From: Siphonodentalium dalli
Lineage: Eukaryota; Mollusca; Scaphopoda; Gadilida; Siphonodentaliidae
DNA: 64,000 bases
NCBI GenBank assembly: GCA_032622095.1
Contig: CP136062.1
Location: 1,548,001-1,612,000, forward strand
Reading direction: 5' to 3'
Under the pieces are notes generated by a model. It had not been told where the DNA came from and did no database searches. It saw only the letters and a list, made by a program, of their open reading frames with translations. Each line of letters begins with the position of its first letter. Position 1 is the stretch's first letter. Shown here one piece after another: positions 1 through 11,099 of this stretch. Both the position numbers and the translations under genes were made by a program.

Positions 1-388
1 TCAGCAAGTTATGTTACATGTACCCTTATATTTTCAAGTTGTGTAGGTCACAATTTATTGAATATTGGGAATATTGGATCATTTGACATCAACAAAGCCA
101 TTTTATAGATGTATGGTGCTTGAAAGTTCACCAAGCAGTTCACCAACACACTGATCATGGGTATTTCCAATTAAAATTTAATTTAATCCAAGTTAAATCG
201 CATAATCAAAGTAATTAATGGCTGAACATCACCAACTTCAACTGTGGAATCTGACACAATGCCTCCCATACAGAGAGTCCTAAGCTGAATGAGGTTCCCA
301 GAGGGTGAATTTGGTGATGCTAGCCCTCTGGGGACCTCATTCCGCAAATGTCAGCCACACTAAATTCAGGTATGTACACATATACCGG

Positions 389-1001
389 CAGACTTTCATT
401 TTTAGAAAATGTAGGCGCGCAGAGTCCCGCTCGCTGAGTTTTGGCCAGGAGCGCGGTTTCTATCAAGATAAAATAAACAGCGGAAATACATTCATAAATG
501 CCGCGTAAATTGAATTTGTTTACTCACGATCGATGTCCAGTGAATCTCTGTAATGGTTTAACACTGCTTAATCCACTATCCATAAGCACACGTGAATGTT
601 ACACACTATGTTTTATATTCTACATATATGCTCCTATATTAAATGTAATTCATAATTATTAATAAGGAATCAATTTAATACTCAGATTCCAAGCTGACAG
701 AATAAATATCAGCATCTCCCGGCCACGTGGTCTCGATTTGATTTTCGAGGAATTTATGTGACGTCATAAGCCATACCGGTACATAGAAATGTATTTTTAG
801 CTTCGAATCATTCAGTCTCAGACAGATAGTGCATTTGACACGTCACACCGTGTGACCTCGTCTGGGTAGACACTGATAATAGCGTTATCAGGTTCGCTCT
901 CTGTATTTGGCCTAGGTGCGCAATCGCTCGCTCGCTGATTTTCAGTTTTAGCTGTGCGATGGTGCGCAAGAGCGATCGCGCGCCTCAAAAATGAAAGTCT
1001 G
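389..1001 (-). mobile_element. hAT-like non-autonomous element, family A, copy 1
   Basis: Bounded by inverted ends CAGACTTTCATTTTT and AAAAATGAAAGTCTG. The interior matches the reverse complement of the copies at 6910-7626 and 32852-33650, including the CACGTGG, TGACGTCA and GCGCGC-rich subterminal blocks. A 6-bp direct repeat TACCGG abuts both ends; the 8-bp duplication seen at copy 3 is not clean here. About 613 bp, with no coding capacity. Confidence 0.8.
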
Positions 1002-1019
1002 TACCGGTACACTTAGCTG

Positions 1020-1260
1020 ATGTGCCTGACTTCATCCGGGCTCTTTAGGGAACAACGTTGCCAACCGGTATACATGTACAATGTATGAGTATATATCGAG
1101 GTCGCAGTCAAGGACACAGTCGCATATGAAATTGGACCCACCCATATAGTTCCCGGGATCAAAGTAGGCCTTTGGTACATTAATACCAAATTTGAGTCCG
1201 ATCAGTCGTGCAGTTTTCAAGTCTAATATGATCGTACGTGACACGTAATGGAGCAACCAC
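1020..1260. repeat. Dispersed repeat related to 9110-9490
   Basis: Shares CCTGACTTCATCCGGGCTC, GGTCAAGGACA-type blocks, CATATGAAATTGGACCC and CGGGATCAAAGTAG with two sub-blocks at 9130-9300 and 9360-9490. A non-coding dispersed repeat of unknown class. Confidence 0.6.
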
Positions 1261-1309
1261 CAAGTTGATCATTAAGTTCAATGTTACAATAATTATAGGA
1301 TGTTCCGTA

Positions 1310-1845
1310 CAGGGTACTTCATGTAATACACCACTCGGAGAAATGTCTGTGTCGTCACACAAATACCATGCTAGAACTTGGATTGATATATTCGTAATCG
1401 TATATAGTCACCAATAGCCGGGTTATCACCGTAGTAACGGACATTGCCCATATAGTGAACTATTCAAACCCAGCATTAAAATCATGGTTATGATCAGTCC
1501 AAACATGAGTAAAGTTCGAACATAAGATAATAATAGCTGAGAACCTGGTGTGAATTGAACTGTGGTGGGGTCTCAAGCATATCTACCCCTGCACGTCAGA
1601 ACAAAATTATGCCATGAAATGGCATAATTAGCTTGAGGAAGGAAGTGAACCATCATCCCACAGCGAAATCAACCAGGCCTGTTGGGTTTGAATAGTTCGC
1701 TAGATGGGCAATGTCAGGTACTACGGTAGTAACCCAGCTATTGGTGACTATATACGATTACGAATATATCAATTCAAGTTATAACATGGTATTTTAGTGT
1801 GATGACAGACATTTATCCGAGTGGTGTAGCACATGTAGTACCCTG
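1310..1845. mobile_element. Foldback element with ~165-bp arms and a nested central hairpin
   Basis: Left arm 1310-1475 and right arm 1681-1845 are inverted copies, sharing long blocks around GATATATTCGTAATCGTATA and ACACCACTCGGA. The 205-bp centre folds again: AATTATGCCAT 1605-1615 pairs with ATGGCATAATT 1619-1629, and CTCAAGC 1572-1578 pairs with GCTTGAG 1631-1637. No protein is encoded. Target duplication was not recognised. Confidence 0.85.
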
Positions 1846-1920
1846 TATGCATATATACATATATATATCACAGCAGAAGTTTCCTTAGAATTAATGGATG
1901 GAAATGGAATGCCTTTAATA

Positions 1921-2330
1921 TTTGTATTATTTGAGTCGGACATAGATTACCTTAGCTGCAGGCAATCAATGCAATACATGTAAACTATGTAGAAAAAGAC
2001 ATTATTGAATGAAGTGTAGTGAATATGATGCGTCACTTTAATATTTGAGTCGGACATAGCTTAGCTTACCTGAAGGCAATCAATGCAATAAGTGATGTAG
2101 AAACAGAAATTATTGAATGAAGTGTAATGAATATGAAGCGTCATTTTAATGCAATATCGATTGGGTGGAAGAGAAATGTCACTTTAATAGTTAACGATGA
2201 TATACATATAGAATTATAGATTATCCCCATTGAAGACGATCAATGCAATGAACAGTGTAGAAATGGAGAAAATGTTGCCTGAATGAATCAATGTGTGAAC
2301 ATAAAGTCTCACTTTAATGAAATATTGAGA
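1921..2330. repeat. Degenerate tandem repeats, ~115-160 bp unit
   Basis: Recurrent blocks TTTGAGTCGGACATAG, CAATCAATGCAAT, GTAGAAA, ATTGAATGAAGTGTA and TCACTTTAAT recur about three times with growing divergence. No coding signal. Confidence 0.7.
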
Positions 2331-2431
2331 TGATGGAATCAACGATGAATTTGCAATTTCTTTAATGATGAAATTGGTTTACATATACATGTATATGCAG
2401 CTGAAAATGTGAATTGACTGAAATGTAATTA

Positions 2432-3445
2432 TCAAAGTGTCAATGGCACTGTAGCTAACGTGGAAAGGGAATAATTTCACGTGTTACAGTTAATGGAGCG
2501 ATTAGGAATGTGGAAAGTTGAAAGGCCTAGTTATGCAAAGATTAAAATCAAAGATGGCCACGACAGCCATGTTTTTTGGCAAATGACCCAAAAAAGACTC
2601 CTTCCTATTTACATGTCATTGTTAACATCCCTCACAAATTTCATGATGATCCGACAAAAGATACGACATGTAGCCCGTGTCAAAGGATTTAGTTGTGTAA
2701 AGAGTAAAATACAAGATGGCTGGTTTTTTGGTTGAATTTAAAATGAATCTTTTCCCATCTACATGTAATTGTTAAAGGCACGTGCGGCCTTAATTGTCGA
2801 AAATATTCATATTTGTTCCAAACACCGTAAACAGAAAAACATTAAAACGCATACAGTTCCGTTCATATATACCATGACCATCGCGTAAACAGCATGTTAT
2901 CATAAAGATTTACTATATTTTACCTAAGCAAGAGCCTGATTGTGTTACAGAAGACAGCACAATACTGCTGGCTAATCACACACAAATGGCATAAACGCTC
3001 TTTATTCGTTCCATATCAGGAATTCACCCACAAAGGACGCTCTTTATGTTTACCATCATAATATAAACAAACACCAGAAAAGTTACTTTTTATCCTTTTG
3101 TTTACATAACAATGGTCAAAAATATGACAATAACATACTGTTTATGCGATATTTCTTATTTGTATACGGACAAAGTCTGTCGACATTTTGTAGTTCTTTC
3201 TGTTTGTGGCGGTTTTTGACGGGTGGAAATATTTTCACAGGATACCCACCGCCAAGGCCAACCGTACCTTTAACATCCATGACAAATCTCATGATGATTG
3301 GACCAAAGATTCGACTTGTAGCCCTTGACAAAGAATTTAGTCATGCAAAGAGTATAATCCAAGATGGCTGCTGGCGGCCATGTTTTTGGCCGAACAACCC
3401 CAAAATTACTCGTTTCCCATCTACATGTCAATATTAACATCCATG
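2432..3445 (+). repeat. AAGATGG tandem family, array 1a
   Basis: The start has the family left end (AAGTGTCAATGGCACTGTAGCT). It is followed by about 215-bp units carrying AAATTTCATGATGATC, TAGCCCGTG, GATTTAGTCATGCAAAGAG, AAAATCCAAGATGG, a GGCCGCTGGCGGCC palindrome and ACTCGTTCCCATCTACATG. It is interrupted by the TTAA element at 2776-3269 and followed directly by a second left end at 3455. No coding function is evident. Confidence 0.8.
2776..3269. mobile_element. TTAA-flanked Kolobok/T2-like MITE
   Basis: A 494-bp insertion into an AAGATGG unit. TTAA lies at both sides (2772-2775 and 3270-3273), where uninterrupted units have it once in CATTGTTAACATCC. The ends are imperfect inverted repeats, AGGCACGTGCGGCCTT against AGGTACGGTTGGCCTT (12 of 16). 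A TTAA duplication with AGG termini fits Kolobok/T2; piggyBac, which usually starts CCC, is the alternative. The interior ORFs look incidental. Confidence 0.85.
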
Positions 3446-4173
3446 ACAAATGTAATGAAAGTGTCAATGACACTGTAGCTCAACTTAGTAGGGGAATGAT
3501 TTAATGGTTGACAGTAAATGGAGTAATAGGAAAGGTGCTAATTGAAATGTCTAAGTAAGACTAGATGTACATGGCAATATCAACATTCATGACAGGTTTC
3601 ATAATGATCGGATCAGGGATGTGGTGATTATGGTGTGCCAAAGGATTTATTGATGCAAAGAGTAAATTCTAAAATGGCCAATGGCAGCCATGTTTTTTTC
3701 CGAACTACCCCAAAATGAACTGTTCCCATCTACAGCCTTTACAAATCTCATAATGATCTGATCAAAGGTACGACATGTAGCCTGTGCCAATGGATTTAGT
3801 CATGCAATGAGTAAAATCCAAGATGGCTGCTGGCGGCCATGTTTTTCGGCTGAACGACCCCAAAATAACTCGTTTCCCATCTACATGTCATTGTTAACAT
3901 CCATGACAAATTTCATGAAGTTCCGACCAAAGCTACGACCTGTAGCCCGCACCAAAGGATTTAGTCATGCAAAGAGTAACATCCAAGATGGCTGCTGGCG
4001 GCCATGTTTTTTTGGCCGAACAACCCAAAAATGACTCGTTCCCATCTACATGTCAATATTAACATCCATGACAAATTTCAAGAAGATCAGACTAAAGGCA
4101 CAACCTTGAAATCCAAGATGGCCGCCAAGATGTTTTTCGATCGAAAGACCCCAAAATGATTCGTTCCCATCTA

Positions 4174-4570
4174 CCCTGCTGGGAAAAACAAGTGTCCACT
4201 TAACCACGGTGCGCTTAGCATTGCCACCGCGGCCGAAATGCAACTACACCGCGGCTCCACTGGCTAACTACAGTTGGGCATTGGTTTATTTGCCATTCGG
4301 CCATGGTGTACAAATGTAGTTGCCGCTGTGTACATTCATCAAACTGAAAAAAGACAATACAAACCAGAAATCTAACCACGGTGTACATACCATTCGGCCC
4401 CGTTGTAGTTGCTTTTTGGCCATGGTGTACATGTGTACTTGTCGTTCGGCCGCGGTGTACATGTACTTGCCGCTCGGCCGCGGCGCTCAACTGCAGTTAC
4501 AAACTCTGACACTGCACCCGAATGGCAAATACACCGTGGTGCCAATGGACACTTGTTTTGTCCAGCAGGG
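4174..4570 (+). mobile_element. TA-MITE (CCCTGCTGG ends), copy A
   Basis: 397 bp with inverted ends CCCTGCTGG...CCAGCAGGG. It sits in an AAGATGG unit whose intact form reads CCCATCTACATGTC; here the TA is duplicated at 4172-4173 and 4571-4572, which defines the element and its TA target. The interior carries repeated TTCGGCCGCGGTGTA-like blocks and AAACTGAAAAAAGACAATAC. TA duplication suggests Tc1/mariner-type mobilisation, although no transposase is present. Confidence 0.93.
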
Positions 4571-4596
4571 TACATGTCAATGTCAACATTCATGAC

Positions 4597-5193
4597 CAGG
4601 GTTCGCTCTGCCACTTGCCAAATTTGCCAATGGCAAAAATAATTCACAGTTGGCAAAAAATATTTTCATTTGGCAAAAGTTTTGGCAAGTCACTTTTTAA
4701 TTCCTTATTAATGAAGTTAAAAAATATCGGTCAATCAATACCATTCATTTTCGGAAATTATTACAATGGAATTATATTAGTTGTGTTTTATATGGTTTCG
4801 CAAAAGTTAACACCTCCATTAAGATGCAGTTAATCTGATATCATTAGTATCGACGGGTGGAGGGATTACCTCTATTTAGTGTGATGGTGGTGCTTACATA
4901 GCTAATCTTCATATGATGTTCGCTTTTGATCAAGCAACGCTTCTACTATTGTATTGTTCGGTAATCGGTTTATTGTTGTATGATAAACCGTAATAGATGA
5001 GATCATAATCATTAACTAACTGCTTTTTTATCGATATCAAACAGTGAGTGTCGAAACATAAGACTCAGTCAAGGTTGCAGAAAATGATGCTATTGGGAAT
5101 AATATTTGGCAAATTTTAAAAGAATTTGGCAAAAAATATTTTCATTTGGCAAATTATTTGGCAAATGTAAATTTCGTTCCAGCGCGGACCCTG
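4597..5193. mobile_element. hAT-like non-autonomous element, family B (CAGGGTTCGC ends)
   Basis: A 597-bp insertion into an AAGATGG unit. The 8-bp TTCATGAC is duplicated at 4589-4596 and 5194-5201; intact units carry CATTCATGACAAATTTC once. Inverted ends are CAGGGTTCGCTCTG and CAGCGCGGACCCTG (imperfect). The subterminal zones repeat TTTGGCAAAAAATATTTTCA on both sides. No transposase. Confidence 0.92.
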
Positions 5194-5593
5194 TTCATGA
5201 CAAATTTCAAAGAGATCAGACTAAAGGCACAACCTGTATCCCGCGACAAAGTAAATTGTTGACGGACACACAGACACACGGATGACGGACGCCAACCCAT
5301 GGCAATAGCTCAAACTTACAAAGTTGTAAGTTGAGCTAATAAAACGGGATGCGTTGGAATTTTGCAAAATGAATAAAATGAAAACCCTCAGGAGCTCCGA
5401 AATAGGGGTGGGCGGGTCACCGGAAACACAGGTATATATTTTTTTGGCTTTACTACTTCGGGGTTCATGCAGTTTGCTGAATTTTTCTTGCGGTAAAAAT
5501 CCGATGACCACATTGAACCCGCCGTTCATTTCTTATATAATACAGCAGTATTACATGGGGTGACACCACTATAGAGGGGTCAATTACTTAAAT

Positions 5594-5815
5594 CTAGGGA
5601 AGTCGATAGCCGAGAGGTACTGTAGTGTACTGGTCTCTCGTGGTAGCGGGCCAGGGATCGCAACCTGGTCAGGGTATTCTGACAAAAATCAGAACTCGGT
5701 CAGATACCAAGTTTGTAAAGCTGAAAAGTCTCATTTGAGATCACTGAATAAAGATCCGAATGCAAAAATACCGACTTCCCCCATTACAACATCTATCCAG
5801 GTATTTTGTTGTTCT
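5594..5815 (+). mobile_element. tRNA-derived SINE, copy 1
   Basis: A tRNA-like head with A-box-like TAGCCGAGAGG and a B-box-like GGGATCGCAACCTGG about 50 bp later, as in RNA polymerase III promoters. A tRNA-unrelated body follows, ending ACTTCCCCCATTACAACAT. The same body occurs at 37537-38927 after removal of an insertion. The head GGGAAGTCG and the distal CGACTTCCCC are inverted matches. Confidence 0.7.
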
Positions 5816-5886
5816 GCAGTATGCTGTCTGATTGGGGGTGCAGACATTAATGGCTAACCTGTGTACTTACATGCCTCGGGGTATCT

Positions 5887-6565
5887 GGAGAAGTCAGCCC
5901 AAAACAAGGTCGGCCACAAGAGAAGTCGGCCCGGGTAAATTAAAGATTGGTCAAGAAAAGTCGGCCCCATTATTATTTTACTGCTTGTTAATGCCTGTGG
6001 CACAATAAGATGAGACCGACATTTCGCCACACGGTGTCATAAGGGATTACATCACCTCGTAGCATTCCATTTTATGTGACCATGTTTTGGTCACATGGTG
6101 TCAAGGAGGATTATATCACCTCCTGGCAATCCATTTTCTTATCGCGCACTGTCATGGCTTTACGCAGATATGTCGATAGGGTTCGTTAAACGGAAATTTA
6201 AATCTGTACCGGAAAAATAGCCATATATACAAGACATGGTATTAGACCAGATACGAACCTTCAAACTTAGTCAGCCAATTAATCTATAGACCTAAACAAT
6301 GTCCTGTCATAATTATAATGGGCGTCGCGCCAGAGGGATTTCCACATGGAAGCAGTCAGCGAAACGCCGATAAAGATCAACACTAAGTCATATACAATGT
6401 AGTGTTGAACAAGGTTTCCGTGACACCTGATATACATGTACATGTATGTTACTCAATTGAGTAAACATGTCACTAACTGATGTTAATAGCTGGGCCGACT
6501 TCGTACGGGGCCGACTTCTGGGCCGACTTCTCTGGGGCCGACTTCGTAGCGGGGCCGACTTCTCC
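5887..6565. mobile_element. TIR/foldback element with repeated GAAGTCGGCCC subterminal motifs
   Basis: Ends GGAGAAGTCAGCCC and (reverse) GGAGAAGTCGGCCC. Three motif copies lie near the left end and four near the right end in inverted orientation. An internal pair (about 6010-6060 and 6085-6140) repeats GATTACATCACCTC-like blocks. Target duplication is unclear. Non-coding. Confidence 0.7.
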
Positions 6566-6664
6566 TGTATTCCGCCTTGGTGTGTGCACATTAAAGAACG
6601 CTACTGCAGTCGCCACAGGGTTATAAAGTTACTAGTACTCGGCCGTGGTAGCACCTGGACCCGA

Positions 6665-6724
6665 CAGGAATGATTAACAGCCCAGGGCCTATTTATAGAC
6701 CCGAGACGGAGTTAATCATTCCTG
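6665..6724. other. Perfect 14-bp hairpin
   Basis: CAGGAATGATTAAC at 6665-6678 is exactly complementary to 6711-6724, with a 32-nt loop. It could be an element centre, a structural RNA or a protein-binding palindrome. Confidence 0.6.
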
Positions 6725-6909
6725 GAGGGCTGTAAAGAAACCAAGGTGCCCGACAAAATCATGCTATTAGCGCTCGCTTCTGTTCAACTTCACCTTAAAA
6801 TCATGGAATCATGACGTGTGGGTAAAATAATGTTCATCTAATAAAGAACGCCCTCTAAAGTGGTAAAAATATTAAGTAATAGTGTTAACGTTGGAATCAA
6901 CAGAAAGAT

Positions 6910-7626
6910 CAGACTTAAATTTTTGAGGCGCGCGATCGCTCTTGCGCACCATCGCGCGGCTAAAATTGAAAACCAGTGAGCGATCAATTGCGCGCCTAGC
7001 CAAATACGGAGAGCGTACAAGAATAAAGAAACAGCTTGAATGTTGTAGCAAAATATCAAATGAATTCTCCAAAACCAACATTCATTGTCGGCATTCATCA
7101 AAAGGTGATCCCTCGTGCCACGATGATTGGCAGTTTAAGTTTTTTGACGTCACACGATGTGAAGTGTCAAATGCACTATCTGTCTGAGACTGAATGATTT
7201 GAAGCTAAAAATACATTTGAACGATTTCTATGTATGGCTTATAACGTCACATAAATTCCTGGAAAATCAAAGCGAGACCACGTGGCCGGGAGATGTTACC
7301 GTATTTATTTCGTCAGCATTGAATCGGAGTATTAAATTAATTCCTTATTAATAATTATGAATTACAATTAATATACCGGGGTAGGAGCATGTACAATATG
7401 AAAACACAGTGTGTAACATTCACTTGTGCTAATGGATAGTGGATTAAGCAGTGTTAAACCATCAAAGGGTTTCAATGGACATCCATCGTGAGTAAACTAA
7501 TTCAATTTACGCAACATTTATGAATGTATTTCCGCTGTTTATTTTATCTTGATAGAAACCGCGCGGCTGGCCAAAACCCAGCGAGCGGGACTATGCGCGC
7601 CTACATTTTGTAAACATGAAAGTCTG
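6910..7626 (+). mobile_element. hAT-like non-autonomous element, family A, copy 2
   Basis: Same family as 389-1001, opposite orientation. The left end CAGACTT is slightly degenerate; the right end is GAAAGTCTG. AAAGAT directly flanks both ends. Internal landmarks are CGCGATCGCTCTTGCGCACC near the left end and GCGAGCGGGAC near the right end. Confidence 0.8.
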
Positions 7627-7667
7627 AAAGATATCTGTATGAATTTGAACTGAATACACATGTACTA

Positions 7668-8050
7668 CCCTGCTCGGCAAAACAAGTGTCCACTTAACCA
7701 CGGTGCGCTTAGCATTGCCACTGCGGCTGAAATGCAACTGCACAGCGGCTCCACCAGCTAACTACAGTTGGGCCGCGGTGTATTTGCCATTCGACCATGG
7801 TGTAGTTGCCGCTGTGTGCATTCATTAAACTGAAAAAAGACAATATAAACCAGAAATCTAACCACGGTGTACATGCCATTCGGCCCCATTGTAGTTACTT
7901 TTCGGCCACGGTGTACATGTGTACTTGACGGTCGGCCATGGTGTACTTGCCGCTTGGCCGTGGTGCTCAACTGCAGTTACAAACTCTGACACCGCCGCCG
8001 AACGCCAAACACACCGCGGTGCCAATGGACACTTGTTTTGTCCAGCAGGG
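7668..8050 (+). mobile_element. TA-MITE, copy B
   Basis: Left end CCCTGCTCGGCAAAACAAGT after TA at 7666-7667. Right end TTTTGTCCAGCAGGG. The right flank reads CA instead of TA, so the target duplication has decayed. Same interior as copy A. Confidence 0.9.
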
Positions 8051-8679
8051 CAGTACGATTGATCTTTTCAATTTGAAAACAGAAACGATTCTTTTTCAGT
8101 CCTAAATCAAATGAGTAAATTAATGATAAGCAAATACCTGTGCAACCTTTGATGATTAGAGAACAAATTCAACAATGCCTCCAAGCTCCTGTCGAAAGTA
8201 AAAGTGCAATAATCATGTCACAAACACAGTTTACACATGATGTCATGAAATTGAATACACCTAACATTGAATTGCCTAGTCTTCGTGTATCTGTGGTACA
8301 CAATAATCCATACAATCCTCAAAACAACATTCATTGTTGCAAATTACATGAAACACAGATCAATCACTCGTTGATTTTTCAATTTCGTGCCATGTGGGGC
8401 CTTGACCTTGTAGTGGAGAAATCGGTGTATATAAAGTTTTTGTCGACGCCGATGCCGGCTATAAATAAAAGTGTAATGTCTAGCTTCTTCGTTGTTTCTC
8501 AGTGGATGTGAATGCGATTTGGTATGTGTGTCCGGGTTGGGTCATGGATGATATTGATTATCGCACATGCACATTTAAATTGGATTTTTTTTTTTAATTT
8601 ACAAATTTCGAGTAGAAGATTTGTTTACAATCGAGATGGCTAATCACAAACTGTGCCACGGTAATATTTTACCGAATGC

Positions 8680-9095
8680 CATGTTATCAGACTAGAAAGG
8701 CTGTGATTAATCCTCGATTAATCTCTTATTTGATTGAGTCTCTGAATGACTCAGTGAGGACAATTAAAAAGTGATCATCGGCAATCGTTGTTGTTGTACT
8801 TGTATGTAAATTCCTCCGTCGCGGTTGTCTTCGGAGCACGCTGCTCTCCTAACTCAGTACCGTTACTAACAGTCGATTGTGTTGAAGTTGAAGTGAAGAA
8901 AACGTAATTCTTCGATCAGTTTCTGCTGGAGTCTGCGCAGTAACCTCCCGGAAGTCACGTGTGAAATTTACAAAAAAGCATACACGCTATTTTCGCTCTT
9001 GGTATAGAAATATAGAAAAATTATATGACGTCATAATTCACACGCATTTAGGTATAAACACCCACTGGGGTGGTTGCTATAACACACAGAGACAG
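8680..9095. repeat. Dispersed repeat, paired with 11100-11515
   Basis: Matching blocks in the same order at both places: AAGGCTGTGATTAATCCTC, TTGTTGTTGT, ATTCCTCCGT, TCTGCGCAGT, CCCGGAAGTCACGTGT, TTATATGACGTCATAATTCA and GGTGGTTGCTATA. The class is unknown. The second copy carries an internal tandem duplication. Confidence 0.7.
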
Positions 9096-9505
9096 AAGTT
9101 CTAAAATATAACATAATAGACCAAATGATGTACCTGACTTCGTCCGCGCTGTTTAGGGATTTCTCTATGATCGCCTCCGTTTGGACAAAATATACAGCAT
9201 CTGGTCAGTGGAAAAACGATCAGTCGAGGTCCAGAAACCGATGAGTGTATATGTGCGCTACCGTAGGTCAATGTCAAGGACAGTCTCATGTGAAATTAGA
9301 CCTCCCATATTGTTTTCAGGTTGAAAGAAGCCTACCGTGCATACAATGTACATGTACCAATCGATTGGTTGAGGTCCAGACACATGCCTATAGTATATGA
9401 GCATATACCTACATGTATATGAGCGAGGTCATGGTCAAGGACATGGTCACTCATGAAATTGGACCCGCCCATTTCCGGGATCAAAGTAGACATACAATAC
9501 ATGTA

Positions 9506-9857
9506 CCCCGCTGGACAAAACAAGTATCCATTTGCACCGCAGTGTATTTGCTGTTCGGCTGCGGTGTCAGAGTTTGCAACTGCAGTTGAGCAACGCAGCC
9601 GAACGGCAAGTACACCGCGGCCAAACGGCAAGTTCACTGCGGCCGAAAGGCAACTACCCTCACAGTCGAATGGCATGTACACCGTGGTTAGATTTCTGGT
9701 TTGTATTGTCTTTTTTCAGTTTGATGAAAGTACACCGTGGCAAATACACCATGCCGATTGGCAATTACATCACGACACAACTGTAGTTAACCGGTGGCGC
9801 CGCGGTGTAGTTGCATTTCAGCCGCGGTGGCAATGCTAACCGCACCGCAGTTAACGA
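9506..9857 (-). mobile_element. TA-MITE, copy C, lacking its distal terminus
   Basis: Starts CCCCGCTGGACAAAACAAGT after TA at 9504-9505, in inverted orientation relative to copy A. The interior is typical to ACCGCAGTTAAC near 9856, where the expected GTCCA...CAGGG end is replaced by a low-T repeat tract. Confidence 0.8.
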
Positions 9858-10112
9858 AAAAACACACCGGCTGACGAATGATGGCAAATGACAGATAAAT
9901 GGCGAGGATGACGATGGCAAATGGCAACAAACAACAACGAAGAAAAATACCGACTGATGACAAAAAATGACTGATGACGAAAAACAAATGGCCAACGACT
10001 AACACGATGTCGAACAATCGATGACGAAAAATTACTGATGACGAAAAACGAACAGCCAAAGATGAACACGATGTCGAATGATCGATGACGAAAAATGTCT
10101 TGATGACAAACA
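9858..10112. repeat. Degenerate GATGACGAAAAA-type low-T tract 1
   Basis: A purine/C-rich tract with many variants of GATGACGAAAAACGA and GATGTCGAAYGATCG. Thymine is scarce and the period irregular (about 30-60 bp). Long minus-strand ORFs here are an artefact of this composition. Confidence 0.75.
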
Positions 10113-10225
10113 CATCGACCCAGGCCTGCAGGTTTCAAAATTATGTGTAACCTACAGTACATGTATTTTTTTTCGCCTGGTTTGTGCTTAGGTAATCCTA
10201 GTCCAAATCTACGGGATATAATGTA

Positions 10226-10351
10226 CCCTGCTGGACAAAACAAGTTTCCACTTGACCACGGTACAGTTAGCATTGCCACTGCGGCCGAAATGCACTACAT
10301 TGTACACCGCGGCTCCACTGGCTAACTACATTTGGGCTGCGGTGTACTTGC
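10226..10351 (+). mobile_element. TA-MITE, copy D, left half only
   Basis: Begins CCCTGCTGGACAAAACAAGT after TA. It is intact to GCTGCGGTGTACTTGCC and then switches into a second low-T tract. Same kind of junction as copy C. Confidence 0.8.
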
Positions 10352-10557
10352 CACAAAAACCACGACTGATGACAAATGAACATAGGATGAAAACAAACGA
10401 CCAACAATAAACACGACGACAAACTACCAAGGACGAAAAACGACAGACGACAACCAAACACGAATGACGACAAACACACTGACTGTGACACTGATGACCA
10501 ACGAATGACCACGACAAATTGTCAAATGATGAAAAATGATTAAATGAAATAATAATC
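10352..10557. repeat. Degenerate GACGAAAAACGA-type low-T tract 2
   Basis: Similar in composition and motif to 9858-10112, again directly joined to a broken TA-MITE. No coding function is apparent. Confidence 0.7.
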
Positions 10558-11099
10558 AAAATTTAATTTTTAATTTAAAGCAAACAGACCTACCTTTAAA
10601 TAAATCTTGGATTTGGAGAAAAATGCCTCCAGGAGCACACATTGTGCTGTTGTGTTTACAACTCCACAAGAATCGTCATCAGATATCAATTCCTTGAACT
10701 TAAGTTGAAGTTGAAGATGGTAACTAGGAAACATACTACAATTTTAGTATCACAATTTACACGTAACACATAATTCGTTCTTTCATTTTTTTATCTTTCT
10801 TTGAACTTCGAACTTTTTGGTTGATTGAATGGTTCTGGAATCTTGATCATTGTTGTCTGTAACAGTTTACAGTGAAGCCTAACTCAGTAACTGTCGATTG
10901 TCACGAAATCAAGCGATTAATTAATCTACGTACACTCGTACATTCGTGAAAATTGTTTGCCATGAAGCGAAGGTGAAGGCCTTATCGGTCTATGTGATAT
11001 ACGGAAGTAATTTCCGATCAAGTAACTGCCGTAAGCCGGATGACACTGACAGGACGGTCGCTTGACGGGGGGTAATTAGTTATTATGCTAATGATATAC

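Larger units (their letters stand above)
3455..5345 (+). repeat. AAGATGG tandem family, array 1b, complete with both ends
   Basis: Left end GAAAGTGTCAATGACACTG followed by TAGCTCAACTTA. Right end is a hairpin in which CTCAAACTT pairs with AAGTTGAG, finishing GAGCTAA at about 5340. Four units lie between, interrupted by a TA-MITE (4174-4570) and a hAT-like element (4597-5193). The terminal TAGCTCAACTT / AAGTTGAGCTA inverted repeats plus an internal tandem core resemble Helentron-associated or 'pearl' elements of marine invertebrates; this class assignment is inference. Confidence 0.75.

Noticed and set aside
5625-5690. Functional tRNA gene
   Set aside because: A- and B-box-like motifs are present but no closed cloverleaf; a SINE body follows and a second copy exists.
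8140-8511. 123-codon plus-strand ORF
   Set aside because: No recognised domain, no splice or promoter context. Kept out of the CDS list, though chance cannot be excluded.
9787-10559. Minus-strand ORFs rich in Phe/Ser/Val/Cys resembling membrane proteins
   Set aside because: Composition artefact of the low-T GATGACGAAAAA tracts.
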